From the NCBI GenBank assembly GCA_016234205.1, contig JACRGN010000159.1:1-13406 (forward strand): DNA of 13,406 bases, given 5' to 3'. The position numbers and the translations under genes were made by a program. The stretch comes from Nitrospinota bacterium. GTDB taxonomy: Bacteria; Nitrospinota; Nitrospinia; UBA9942. This document shows, one piece after another, positions 1 through 6,716 of the stretch; the stretch's first letter is position 1, and each line of letters opens with the position of its first letter. A model generated the notes under the pieces. That model did no database searches and was not told the DNA's origin. It saw nothing but the letters and a program-made list of their open reading frames with translations.

Positions 1-1206
1 CTAAATCAAATACAGATTGGAGGACTCCTTACTGCATACCAGATACTATCTTCAATTCTCATTTATCTTTATAAAACCACTGCATCAGGAGAAACAAACA
101 AAAAGGTATCAGAACTGCTTGAATTTTACGAAAATCAGATGGCATTAGCTTCAAAAATTAAAAGACAGGGGCACGAAGAAGAGGTAGGGTGTAAGGCTGA
201 ATTGGACAGGATAATCTTTTCTGTAAATAGTGATAAGGGCAAAGAGATAGAACTTAGAAATAGGATTTTTAATGCAGCAAGAAAAACCCAGTTTACAAAT
301 ATATACTCAAGAAGAATCAGAGACAGTTTGACCTTATACAGACAGCACTCGGCACTCAGCACTCGGCACTCAGCACTTAAGTTTGATATGTCCTTTGGCA
401 ATTATGGAAAAAGTATCGGAGAATTTAATTCGCCAGGCTGTATAGCAGCTGATAAGGAAGGGAACTTATATGTAAGTGACGAGATGAATTACCGTATACA
501 AAAATTCAACAAGGATGGCAAGCATATCTTGAGTTTTGGTGGATTCGGGACAATAGAGAGTAAATTCAAGATGCCGGCAGGAATAGCACTTGATAAAAAT
601 GAAGATATTTTAGTATCAGACTGGATAAATCATAGAATCCAGAAATTTTCCCCTGATGGGAGTTTTATCTCATGCTTTGGGAAATACGGGAGTAGCGATG
701 CAGAATTTAACAGGCCAAGCAGAATTATTGTAGATGAAGAGGGCTGCATATATGTTGCAGATTTGGGAAACAAAAGGATTCAGAAATTTAATCAGGATGG
801 GAAATTTATCATGTCCTTCAGAAACGAGATTTTCAAAGAACCCTTTGCTATTTACATATCCGGCAGTCATGACATTATTATAGGAGAGCTCAGTGGTGAT
901 AGAATGATTGTCTTTAATAAGGATGGAGATTTTATTAAGTCAATAGGCGGTGAAGGGGCTGGGGATGGAGAATTTATGTGGATAGGCACAATTGCAGGTG
1001 ATAAAGATAAAGACATCTATATTGCGGATTTCTGGAATAGCCGTATTCAGATATTCTCAGACGATTTAAAATTTATTTCATCATTTGGGAAATTCGGGAG
1101 AGGGGCAGGAGAATTTGACTGTATATCCTCTATTGCAATAACTGACGAATTCCTTTATGCCTGCGATTATTTCAACCACAGAATCCAGAGGTTTAAGTTT
1201 ATCTGA
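1..1206 (+). CDS. NHL-repeat beta-propeller protein (5' end outside window)
   Basis: The frame is open from base 1 with no stop, so the gene begins before the window. The first internal ATG (139) has no ribosome binding site and is probably not the start. Residues from about 128 (window numbering) to 401 form six NHL blades of roughly 45 residues, each with the pattern FG..G...EF..P..I..D..G.IYV.D..N.RIQ.F...G. NHL propellers are known as ligand, protein or carbohydrate binding scaffolds, so a binding role is inferred, not a reaction. Residues 1-115 are mostly helical and charged, with one hydrophobic stretch near residues 6-25, and I do not recognise them. A 35-nt tandem 7-mer repeat encodes the linker between this part and the propeller. 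The TGA stop overlaps the next gene's ATG by one base, so the two are probably translationally coupled. Confidence 0.85.
   Translation, partial: LNQIQIGGLLTAYQILSSILIYLYKTTASGETNKKVSELLEFYENQMALASKIKRQGHEEEVGCKAELDRIIFSVNSDKGKEIELRNRIFNAARKTQFTNIYSRRIRDSLTLYRQHSALSTRHSALKFDMSFGNYGKSIGEFNSPGCIAADKEGNLYVSDEMNYRIQKFNKDGKHILSFGGFGTIESKFKMPAGIALDKNEDILVSDWINHRIQKFSPDGSFISCFGKYGSSDAEFNRPSRIIVDEEGCIYVADLGNKRIQKFNQDGKFIMSFRNEIFKEPFAIYISGSHDIIIGELSGDRMIVFNKDGDFIKSIGGEGAGDGEFMWIGTIAGDKDKDIYIADFWNSRIQIFSDDLKFISSFGKFGRGAGEFDCISSIAITDEFLYACDYFNHRIQRFKFI
345..379 (+). repeat. Five tandem 7-mers (GCACTYR-like) inside the NHL gene
   Basis: The units GCACTCG, GCACTCA, GCACTCG, GCACTCA and GCACTTA follow one another without a gap. 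They encode an HSALSTRHSALK-type linker just before the first NHL blade. The 35 nt leave the reading frame open on both sides. This looks like an interspersed repeat inserted in frame at a domain boundary rather than normal propeller sequence. Confidence 0.8.
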
Positions 1207-2654
1207 TGTCCACGATTGTCTTTTCCACTTCACCTCTCACTTTAGAAGAGAGATACGGAACTCTGGCAGGTGCAGGAAACACACTGCCCTCTATGGGGCT
1301 ACTTTATCTATCCTCTGTAGTCAGGAAGAACGGTTATAAGACAGGCGTAGTAGAGGCATCCTCACTTGGTTTAAATTATGAAGAGGCATTAAGGCAGATT
1401 TTATCCTTCTCACCTGACTATGTAGGCATAACTGCAACAACTGTATCAATATTCCACGCTGCAAAACTTGCAGGCAAGATAAAAGAAAAGAATAAACATA
1501 TAAAGGTTATAATCGGCGGTCCACATCTGACAGCAGTCCCGAAGGAGACTATGGAGATGTTTCCGAACTTTGACTATGCTGTTATAGGAGAGGGTGAGGA
1601 GACTATTGTAGAGCTTTTAAAATATCTTGACAATGGAGGCAATACAGATGATGTAAAGGGGATAGCATATAGAAAAAAGGGGCAGGGGGCAGGGGGCAAG
1701 GGGCAAGGAAATACTACTCAGATTAATGAGAGAAGGAAGCTGATAGATGATTTAGACACTATCCCATTTCCAGCGTGGGATATACTCTCTGATTTCCCAA
1801 AGGGGTATCACCCTGTTGCAATCCGCTGTAGAAAATATCCTGCGGCACATCTTCTTACATCAAGGGGATGCCCCCATAAGTGCATATTCTGTGATACATC
1901 TGTATTTACAAAAAAATACCGCGCATTCAGTTCAGAATACATACTGGAGATGATAAAGGTTCTTTACAATAAATACGGCATAAGGGAGATACTATTTGAG
2001 GATGATGTATTTGTAATATTCAAGAAGAGATTGATAGAAATCTGCGAAGGGCTGTTAAGAGAGAATTTAAAAATCAGCTGGTCATGTCTCGGAAGGGCTA
2101 ATGCTGTAAAGCCAGATATATTAAAACTAATGAAAAAGGCAGGATGCTGGCAGATAGGATTCGGAATAGAGAGCGGTGACCAAAAGGTTCTTGATTTTGC
2201 CCACAAGCGGATAACCCTTGAGCAGATGGAGGAGGCTGTCAGATGGACAAAAGAGGCAGGGATGGAGACAAAGGGCTTTTTTATACTCGGATTTCCCCTT
2301 GAGACAGATGAGAGCATAATGAATACAATTAATTTTTCAAAGAGAATCATGCTTGATGATATAAGTGTTAACCTGATGACCCCATTCCCGGGTTCAGAGA
2401 TTTACAATATTGCCGATAAATATGGGAAATTTAACAAAGACTGGTCAAAGATGAATATGCTCCAATCGGTATTCATCCCAAATGGACTATCTGAAGACAA
2501 ATTAAACTTTTACAATAAAAAAATGCTTAAAGAATTTTACTTAAGACCGAGGATAATAAAAAACTATGCCTTAAGGATGCTTGAAAATCCAAGGAATGCA
2601 GGTAATTTCTTGAAAGGTCTTTCAGCATTTTTAAAGACAATAGCTCAGAGATAA
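1206..2654 (+). CDS. B12-binding domain radical SAM protein
   Basis: This 482-aa protein has the two-domain layout of cobalamin-dependent radical SAM enzymes (the BchE/HpnP/methyltransferase-like class). Residues about 1-140 form a Rossmann-like B12-binding fold with GGPHL at 104-108 and a VIGEGEET motif after it. The cobalamin-ligand motif DxHxxG is not seen, as in many members of this class. The radical SAM motif CxxxCxxC uses Cys222, Cys226 and Cys229 (SRGCPHKCIFC). The FGIESG and GFILGFP-type motifs of the SAM barrel follow, and the protein ends with an FYLRPR helical tail. Known family reactions include methylation, cyclisation and ring formation on lipids, tetrapyrroles and natural products; the substrate here is unknown. 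The ATG overlaps the NHL stop. A G-rich repeat encodes the linker at residues about 158-168. It is paralogous to the gene at 5289. Confidence 0.9.
   Translation: MSTIVFSTSPLTLEERYGTLAGAGNTLPSMGLLYLSSVVRKNGYKTGVVEASSLGLNYEEALRQILSFSPDYVGITATTVSIFHAAKLAGKIKEKNKHIKVIIGGPHLTAVPKETMEMFPNFDYAVIGEGEETIVELLKYLDNGGNTDDVKGIAYRKKGQGAGGKGQGNTTQINERRKLIDDLDTIPFPAWDILSDFPKGYHPVAIRCRKYPAAHLLTSRGCPHKCIFCDTSVFTKKYRAFSSEYILEMIKVLYNKYGIREILFEDDVFVIFKKRLIEICEGLLRENLKISWSCLGRANAVKPDILKLMKKAGCWQIGFGIESGDQKVLDFAHKRITLEQMEEAVRWTKEAGMETKGFFILGFPLETDESIMNTINFSKRIMLDDISVNLMTPFPGSEIYNIADKYGKFNKDWSKMNMLQSVFIPNGLSEDKLNFYNKKMLKEFYLRPRIIKNYALRMLENPRNAGNFLKGLSAFLKTIAQR
1679..1708 (+). repeat. G-rich tandem repeat (GGGGGCA units) inside the radical SAM gene
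   Basis: About four units of GGGGCA, GGGGGCA, GGGGGCAA and GGGGCAA lie back to back. They encode a GQGAGGKGQG-like low-complexity loop between the B12-binding and radical SAM domains. Homologues as I know them continue directly from the GIAYR strand to the LIDDLDTIPFPAWD motif, so this reads as an inserted segment. The frame is kept. Confidence 0.7.
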
Positions 2655-2669
2655 TCCAAAAAATGCAGA

Positions 2670-2828
2670 AACCACAGATTAACGCAGATTCACACAGATG
2701 ACACCATCACTGTCATTCTGAGGGCAAAGCCCGAAAAATCTCAAACTTGTCCTGAGCGAAGCGAAGGAACTGGATTCTTCACTTCCTTCAGAATGACTTT
2801 TCTTTTATATCTACTTTTATCTGTAGTT
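2670..2828. repeat. Composite nested palindromic intergenic repeat
   Basis: Outer arms AACCACAGATTAA (2670-2682) and TTTATCTGTAGTT (2816-2828) are complementary at 11 of 13 positions. Inner arms GTCATTCTGA (2712-2721) and TCAGAATGAC (2788-2797) are perfectly complementary. Between them is a 23-nt motif (2746-2768) that has a close relative inside the glycosyltransferase gene at 9404-9428. The element fills most of the gap between the radical SAM gene and the integron-like cassette. It could act as a transcript-ending hairpin, but no clear T-run follows, so I call it a repeat. Confidence 0.6.
2746..2768 (+). repeat. Short interspersed repeat, intergenic copy
   Basis: The core CCTGAGCGAAG followed by CGAAGGA matches the 9404-9428 copy, apart from a 2-nt indel and one substitution. 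Here it is non-coding and sits in the loop of the 2712/2797 palindrome. There it lies within a coding region. Finding two dispersed copies in 13 kb supports a mobile or amplified repeat family in this genome. Confidence 0.65.
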
Positions 2829-2862
2829 GCTTTTATATTTCCTATACATCAAGAAAATCTCC

Positions 2863-2892
2863 TTGACAACACAAGGGTTTTAAAACAATAAT
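2863..2892 (+). promoter_or_regulatory. Candidate sigma-70 promoter upstream of the cassette
   Basis: A perfect -35 box TTGACA (2863-2868) is followed after 18 nt by AATAAT (2887-2892), which matches five of six -10 bases. Transcription would start near 2899, about 80 nt before the cassette boundary and about 105 nt before the HNH start codon. The promoter lies outside the cassette, the arrangement seen for integron Pc promoters, which drive promoterless cassettes. Promoter activity is inferred from sequence only. Confidence 0.45.
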
Positions 2893-2924
2893 TACGCATA
2901 CAAAATCATTCTTTTATAAACAGG

Positions 2925-2959
2925 TTCGTCTACAATCATAAAATTGGGGTATAGACGAA
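2925..2959. repeat. Hairpin just upstream of the cassette junction
   Basis: TTCGTCTA (2925-2932) and TAGACGAA (2952-2959) are perfect inverted arms around a 19-nt loop. The hairpin ends 21 nt before the recombination-type junction at 2980/2981. It could be part of an attachment site, a leader hairpin of the cassette transcript, or the remnant of an older element. Confidence 0.5.
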
Positions 2960-2980
2960 ACGGTTTTGCTTATAGATAAG

Positions 2981-4041
2981 TTAGCGGCTATTTTAAGACA
3001 ACAGTGCTAAAGAGAAAAGCTATACCACCAAAGACGCAGAAAAAACTTCGGACAAAAAATCTGGGCGTTTGTTGTGTTTGTAAAGAGCGTAGCATCGGGA
3101 CAAATTTTCATCACATAGACGATAATCCAGCAAACAATGATGAAGGCAATATTGCCGTTCTATGCGTGAAAGAGCACGACCAACATCATCGTCCAAAGTC
3201 ATACGATCAGACAAAACATTTAGAACTCGGTGCGGACAAAATACGAGAATATAAGCGTGAGTGGGAACAGACAGTTGAGGAATGCAACTCAAATAACCCA
3301 AAAATTCTTGCAGTTGTAAATGTTTACGGTGACTACACAAATATTCACTCTGTCAGATTGCTTGTTCAAAATGTAAACAGCAAAATAATCTATCAAAGAA
3401 TTTATCACCTTTTGACAGGCACTCCTGACCAATGGACTGACGCAATTATTGATGAGGTTTTGTGGTTGGGAAAGAATGTAAAACTCAGTTTAATTGACAA
3501 ACCTTTGCAAGTAGAATACTGCCCGTGTTGTTCAACATCACTTTCAAATACTTTAGACAGGAATGTAGCAATTCATTTAACAGTAAGTGACTGGAAGCAA
3601 AAATCCATTGCAAGTATTTACATCAATCCACCATTTCCATCATTAGCATTGACACTTTTTTACGGTGACGAACCTCTTTACAAAGCACATTTGCACAAGT
3701 GCAAAGAGAAGCATCTACATTTTCTAACAGACAAGTTTGAAGAAAGAACACCCATCAAAAAATATCAGAGTATAAGAACACAAGCGACAGAAATAATGCA
3801 AAAAGTTGTTGACACTTGGAACCCCGGGCAACTTTTAATTGGGACAGGTAATCCAGACAAACCGACAATAATAAAGAATTTTAATTTACCTGACATTTGG
3901 GAAAAGAAAAATAGCCGCTAACAAGGGCTTGATGCAAGCGGGCGGACAGTGCGATATAAAATCTTTGTGACTTTTAATTTACTTTTGTGCTTGGCGACAC
4001 TGACGAGCATTTAAGACCGCAACATTAGAAGCCCAAAACCG
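2981..4041 (+). mobile_element. Integron-type gene cassette with HNH ORF and attC-like site
   Basis: The unit starts after a G|TTAGCGGC junction (2980/2981), holds one ORF and ends at a G|TTAGGC junction (4041/4042). GTTAGCGGCTATTTT (2980-2994) is the exact reverse complement of 3908-3922, a 15-nt match. In an integron cassette the leading TTRRRY comes from the cassette's own attC, so it should pair with its own R'' box, and it does. The ORF stop TAA lies inside that R'' box, which is typical of cassettes. There is no integrase and no second attC in the window, so it would be a lone-attC cassette, either at a secondary site or at the edge of an array reduced to one member. Confidence 0.75.
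3004..3921 (+). CDS. HNH endonuclease-like protein with unknown C-terminal domain
   Basis: This 305-aa protein starts at GTG, the first start codon after an in-frame TAA at 2977; no good ribosome binding site is visible. Residues 20-62 form an HNH/zinc module: C23-x2-C26, HHID with His36/His37, GN49IAVLC54 and the His58/His61/His62 cluster. In HNH nucleases such residues bind a metal and cut DNA, so a nuclease role is inferred from family knowledge. Residues about 95-305 are not recognised; they include a second Cys-rich motif, CPCC at 173-176, that may bind zinc. The gene is the only ORF of the cassette at 2981-4041 and its stop overlaps the attC-like site. A defence or DNA-modifying cassette protein is plausible but unproven. 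Confidence 0.8.
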   Translation: MLKRKAIPPKTQKKLRTKNLGVCCVCKERSIGTNFHHIDDNPANNDEGNIAVLCVKEHDQHHRPKSYDQTKHLELGADKIREYKREWEQTVEECNSNNPKILAVVNVYGDYTNIHSVRLLVQNVNSKIIYQRIYHLLTGTPDQWTDAIIDEVLWLGKNVKLSLIDKPLQVEYCPCCSTSLSNTLDRNVAIHLTVSDWKQKSIASIYINPPFPSLALTLFYGDEPLYKAHLHKCKEKHLHFLTDKFEERTPIKKYQSIRTQATEIMQKVVDTWNPGQLLIGTGNPDKPTIIKNFNLPDIWEKKNSR

Positions 4042-4047
4042 TTAGGC
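3914..4047 (+). other. attC-like recombination site
   Basis: The site runs from R'' GCCGCTAAC (3914-3922) to R' GTTAGGC (4041-4047) and folds as an imperfect palindrome. CTAAC pairs with GTTAG, GGGCTT (3925-3930) with AAGCCC (4029-4034), ATG (3932-3934) with CAT, GCGG with CCGC (4017-4020), and CAGTG (3947-3951) with CACTG (3998-4002). Unequal spacers leave unpaired bases in the stem, and the apical loop is about 46 nt. This conserved-structure, non-conserved-sequence layout is what integrases recognise in single-stranded attC sites. The total of 134 nt is within the known attC size range. Confidence 0.72.
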
Positions 4048-4108
4048 AAAATTACACCTTGAGAGAAAGGAATGTCAAGGATACAAAGGATTCGGCAGAA
4101 ACCCTCTC

Positions 4109-4137
4109 TTTCAAAACTCGCCTGAATCGGTTATAAT
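4109..4137 (+). promoter_or_regulatory. Possible promoter for the SPASM radical SAM gene
   Basis: A perfect TATAAT (4132-4137) lies 38 nt before the ATG at 4176. The -35 region 17 nt upstream (TTTCAA, 4109-4114) is weak. An imperfect inverted repeat (GATTCGGC 4089-4096 with GCCTGAATC 4120-4128) overlaps the spacer and could be an operator or chance. The rest of 4048-4175 shows nothing else I can name. Confidence 0.35.
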
Positions 4138-4175
4138 TTACTACTAAAGCATTAAGGGCTGAATTTAGATTAAAG

Positions 4176-5153
4176 ATGATTAAAGATAGGACAATAAAAT
4201 TTTTAAGATGCCTTTTTAATACACCCTCCAAAATCCCTGTAGAGGCACAGATAGAGATAACGAATAAGTGCAATTTTACCTGTCCAATGTGCCCGAGGGA
4301 GATTATGGATGTCCCTTTGACCAATATGGACTTTGGATTGTTTAAAGAGGTTGTGAGAAAACTGGCAGGGATTAAGGATTTTATCCTCACAGGATGGGGA
4401 GAGCCGCTTCTTCACCCCAATTTCTTTGAGATGGTTGATTTTGTTTCCTCAATAAATCCTAAGGCAAGAATTCGTTTTACCACAAATGGTTCATTACTTA
4501 ATAAAGATGTAAGAAAAAAGATTTTGAGCTCAAATATAGAGCAGGTCTCCTTATCCATTGACGGATATAGTTATGATGCTCATAATCCTTTATCGCCTCA
4601 ACACAACGGGCATACTGAATCAAAGAACATTATTGAAAATATAAAAGCCCTCGCATCAGAGAGGAATTCCAATAGAAGACCTGCTATAGTCTTTCAGTCA
4701 ACAGTGCAAAACAATAATATAAAAGGACTGAAAAATCTCGTAGAATTTGCCGGAAAAAACGGGATTGACAGAATGAATTTAGTGAGATTAGATGTAAGGA
4801 ATGCTACAGGACTTAAGAGACCTTCCATAAGTGAAGAGGGGGAAATATACAGAGAGCTTAAGAATGCAGGAAGGGACTTTAATTTGCCTGTATTTTTTAT
4901 AAACCGGCAGGGAATACTTTTACAGATGGCAGGACATTTTGATAGACTATGCTTTAGAACCATTGACCATGTCTATATAAATATAAATGGTGATGTGACT
5001 CCATGCTGTATTTTAAGAAAAATGAAGACAGGAAGTTTACTTAAAGATGATATTGGAGAAATATGGCAAGGAAAGATATTCAAAAAATTCAGGGCTAATC
5101 AGTTAAAGGTCTGTAAGGACTGCGATGCATTAAAAAAGAGACATCACCATTAA
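4176..5153 (+). CDS. Radical SAM protein with SPASM domain
   Basis: This 325-aa protein has the radical SAM cluster motif C32-x3-C36-x2-C39 (ITNKCNFTCPMC), a GWGEPLLHP motif that usually positions S-adenosylmethionine, and a SLSIDG strand. The C-terminus has SPASM-type cysteines: C259, the GDVTPCC pair C277/C278, and C313-x2-C316, followed by the GEIWQGK motif seen before the last cysteine pair. These would hold an auxiliary iron-sulfur cluster. Family members modify peptides or sugars, or dehydrogenate other substrates; the substrate here is not known. No B12 domain is present. The protein ends in three histidines, encoded natively. The start is the first ATG, with only a weak purine stretch before it, and a doubled ATTAAAGAT motif (4168-4187) overlaps it. 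Confidence 0.88.
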   Translation: MIKDRTIKFLRCLFNTPSKIPVEAQIEITNKCNFTCPMCPREIMDVPLTNMDFGLFKEVVRKLAGIKDFILTGWGEPLLHPNFFEMVDFVSSINPKARIRFTTNGSLLNKDVRKKILSSNIEQVSLSIDGYSYDAHNPLSPQHNGHTESKNIIENIKALASERNSNRRPAIVFQSTVQNNNIKGLKNLVEFAGKNGIDRMNLVRLDVRNATGLKRPSISEEGEIYRELKNAGRDFNLPVFFINRQGILLQMAGHFDRLCFRTIDHVYININGDVTPCCILRKMKTGSLLKDDIGEIWQGKIFKKFRANQLKVCKDCDALKKRHHH

Positions 5154-5167
5154 AAAACGATAATAAG

Positions 5168-5276
5168 TTCACCACGGATATTCACGGAAAGGCACTGAAT
5201 TTTAAGATAGTTTAAGTTTATTAATTATTTTTTGCTTCTTTCTACTCCATGATTTTCCGTGCCCTTCTGTGGTGAA
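5168..5276. repeat. Imperfect palindromic intergenic repeat
   Basis: Left arm 5168-5194 begins TTCACCACGG and contains CACGGAAA. Right arm 5250-5276 contains TTTTCCGTG and ends GTGGTGAA. The arms are complementary at about 20 of 27 positions around a 55-nt AT-rich centre. It fills almost all of the 135-nt gap between the SPASM gene and the next radical SAM gene, so any promoter for the latter must lie in or near it. The overall plan matches the larger element at 11432-11647. Confidence 0.65.
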
Positions 5277-5288
5277 TAATTACAAAAT

Positions 5289-6713
5289 ATGAAAATTATC
5301 TTTCTTGAACCACCACCAATAAGTGAGAAAACGCCTGAGAGGTTTGCGGGGTGCAGTTATGAGCTTTATCATTTTCCAGACCTTGCAAATCTCTATCCCT
5401 TCACCTGTCTTTATGAGGAAGGTTTTGATGTAAATTATATAGATGCATCACTTGAGAAACTTGATGAAAACAGTTTTTTAAATAAAATTAGAGCCGAAGA
5501 TGCTGATTATTATGTAATTCATTCTGTAATCCTTTCAAAAAAGACAGATTTATATTATTTAAAGAAGATACAGGAGATAAGACCGTCTTCAAAGGTAATT
5601 TTTCATGGACCTGAGCCTACAAGGGTGCCTGAGGAATATCTTATTAATGACAGAGTCTTTGTATTCAGAGGAGAGATAGAGAAAAATTTAATCAAATATT
5701 TAAAAGAGGGGATGCTTACCGGTGCTTCTCATTTAAAGGCTGGCAAAATTATCCATGAGCCGCCTTCTGAAGAACTGATTAATTTAGATGAACTCCCTTT
5801 CCCATTCAGAAATCACAAGGTTCTCCAGCCTTATATAAAAAATTACTTCAATCCGAAATTTAGAAAAAAGCCTCACACTATAATGATGACATCAAGGGGG
5901 TGTGCATTTAAGTGCCTCTTCTGTGTCCCTAATTCCATAAGCTTTGCGAGGGAGCTGGAATACATGAAATATCATGATGGGAAAAAGCCTCCTGTCCAGT
6001 CTGCAAGTGCAAAAAGGGTGATTGAGGAGTTTAAAGCGATAAAAGAACAGGGGTTTAATTCTGTTATGATTGTGGATGACCAGTTTTTATGGGGGAGGAA
6101 CAGGACACTTGAGATATGCAGGGGCATCAAAGGGCTTGACATGGAGTGGGGATGTCTCTCAAGGGCGGATTTCCTCACAGATGAAGAGGTTGTCAGGGGG
6201 ATGGCAGAGGCAGGCTGTGTGTCAGTGGATATTGGAGTTGAGAATCTCAATCAGGATGTCCTTGATTATATCCAGAAAGACTTAAAGGTTGAGAATGTAT
6301 ATATAGCAATAAAGTTACTAAGGAAATATGGTGTTGAGCCGAAACTCAATATCATGTTCGGTACATCACCAAATGAAACAGCACAGGATATAAAGGATAC
6401 TATTGATAAATTAAAAAGGCTTGATGTAAGTAATATCATGTTCTCCATCGCCACACCATTTAAAGGGACGAAGTTTTATACCTTCTGTAAGACTGAGGGC
6501 TATCTAATAGATGATTCAGATGAGATAAATCCTTTAGGGAAGAGTGTAGTCAGCTATCCTTCAATTTCAAGGGAAGAACTGGAAGAACTGGAGCGGTATG
6601 CCTACAGGTCATTCTATTTAAGACCGAGGATGATAGCAAAGAGGATTAAATCGTATCATGGGATAAAGGATTTTATAAATGATATTAAAGTGGCAATAAA
6701 TTTGTTCAAATAG
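5289..6713 (+). CDS. B12-binding domain radical SAM protein (second copy)
   Basis: This 474-aa protein has the same plan as the gene at 1206: a Rossmann-like cobalamin-binding half (residues about 1-145, with HGPEPT in place of GGPHLT), then a radical SAM barrel with C205-x3-C209-x2-C212 (SRGCAFKCLFC). The motifs DDQFLW, a DIGVEN strand and MFGTSPNET follow, and the tail carries FYLRPRMI. The two proteins differ enough to act on different substrates or at different steps. No DxHxxG cobalamin-ligand motif is visible. No clear ribosome binding site precedes the ATG, which comes 13 nt after a palindromic repeat. Three bases separate its stop from the glycosyltransferase, so the two are probably co-translated and act in the same pathway. 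Confidence 0.9.
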   Translation: MKIIFLEPPPISEKTPERFAGCSYELYHFPDLANLYPFTCLYEEGFDVNYIDASLEKLDENSFLNKIRAEDADYYVIHSVILSKKTDLYYLKKIQEIRPSSKVIFHGPEPTRVPEEYLINDRVFVFRGEIEKNLIKYLKEGMLTGASHLKAGKIIHEPPSEELINLDELPFPFRNHKVLQPYIKNYFNPKFRKKPHTIMMTSRGCAFKCLFCVPNSISFARELEYMKYHDGKKPPVQSASAKRVIEEFKAIKEQGFNSVMIVDDQFLWGRNRTLEICRGIKGLDMEWGCLSRADFLTDEEVVRGMAEAGCVSVDIGVENLNQDVLDYIQKDLKVENVYIAIKLLRKYGVEPKLNIMFGTSPNETAQDIKDTIDKLKRLDVSNIMFSIATPFKGTKFYTFCKTEGYLIDDSDEINPLGKSVVSYPSISREELEELERYAYRSFYLRPRMIAKRIKSYHGIKDFINDIKVAINLFK

Positions 6714-6716
6714 GTT

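Noticed and set aside
345..379. Possible CRISPR-like or minisatellite array
   Set aside because: The 7-nt units are contiguous with no spacers and lie within an open reading frame.
1964..2350. Antisense ORF of 128 codons
   Set aside because: It overlaps the radical SAM barrel and has no recognisable motif.
2712..2797. Rho-independent terminator after the first radical SAM gene
   Set aside because: The stem arms are far apart and the T-rich stretch after them is broken; it fits the repeat pattern better.
5142..5153. C-terminal His-rich end of the SPASM protein as a cloning tag
   Set aside because: Only three histidines, followed by natural intergenic sequence; no vector sequence is seen.
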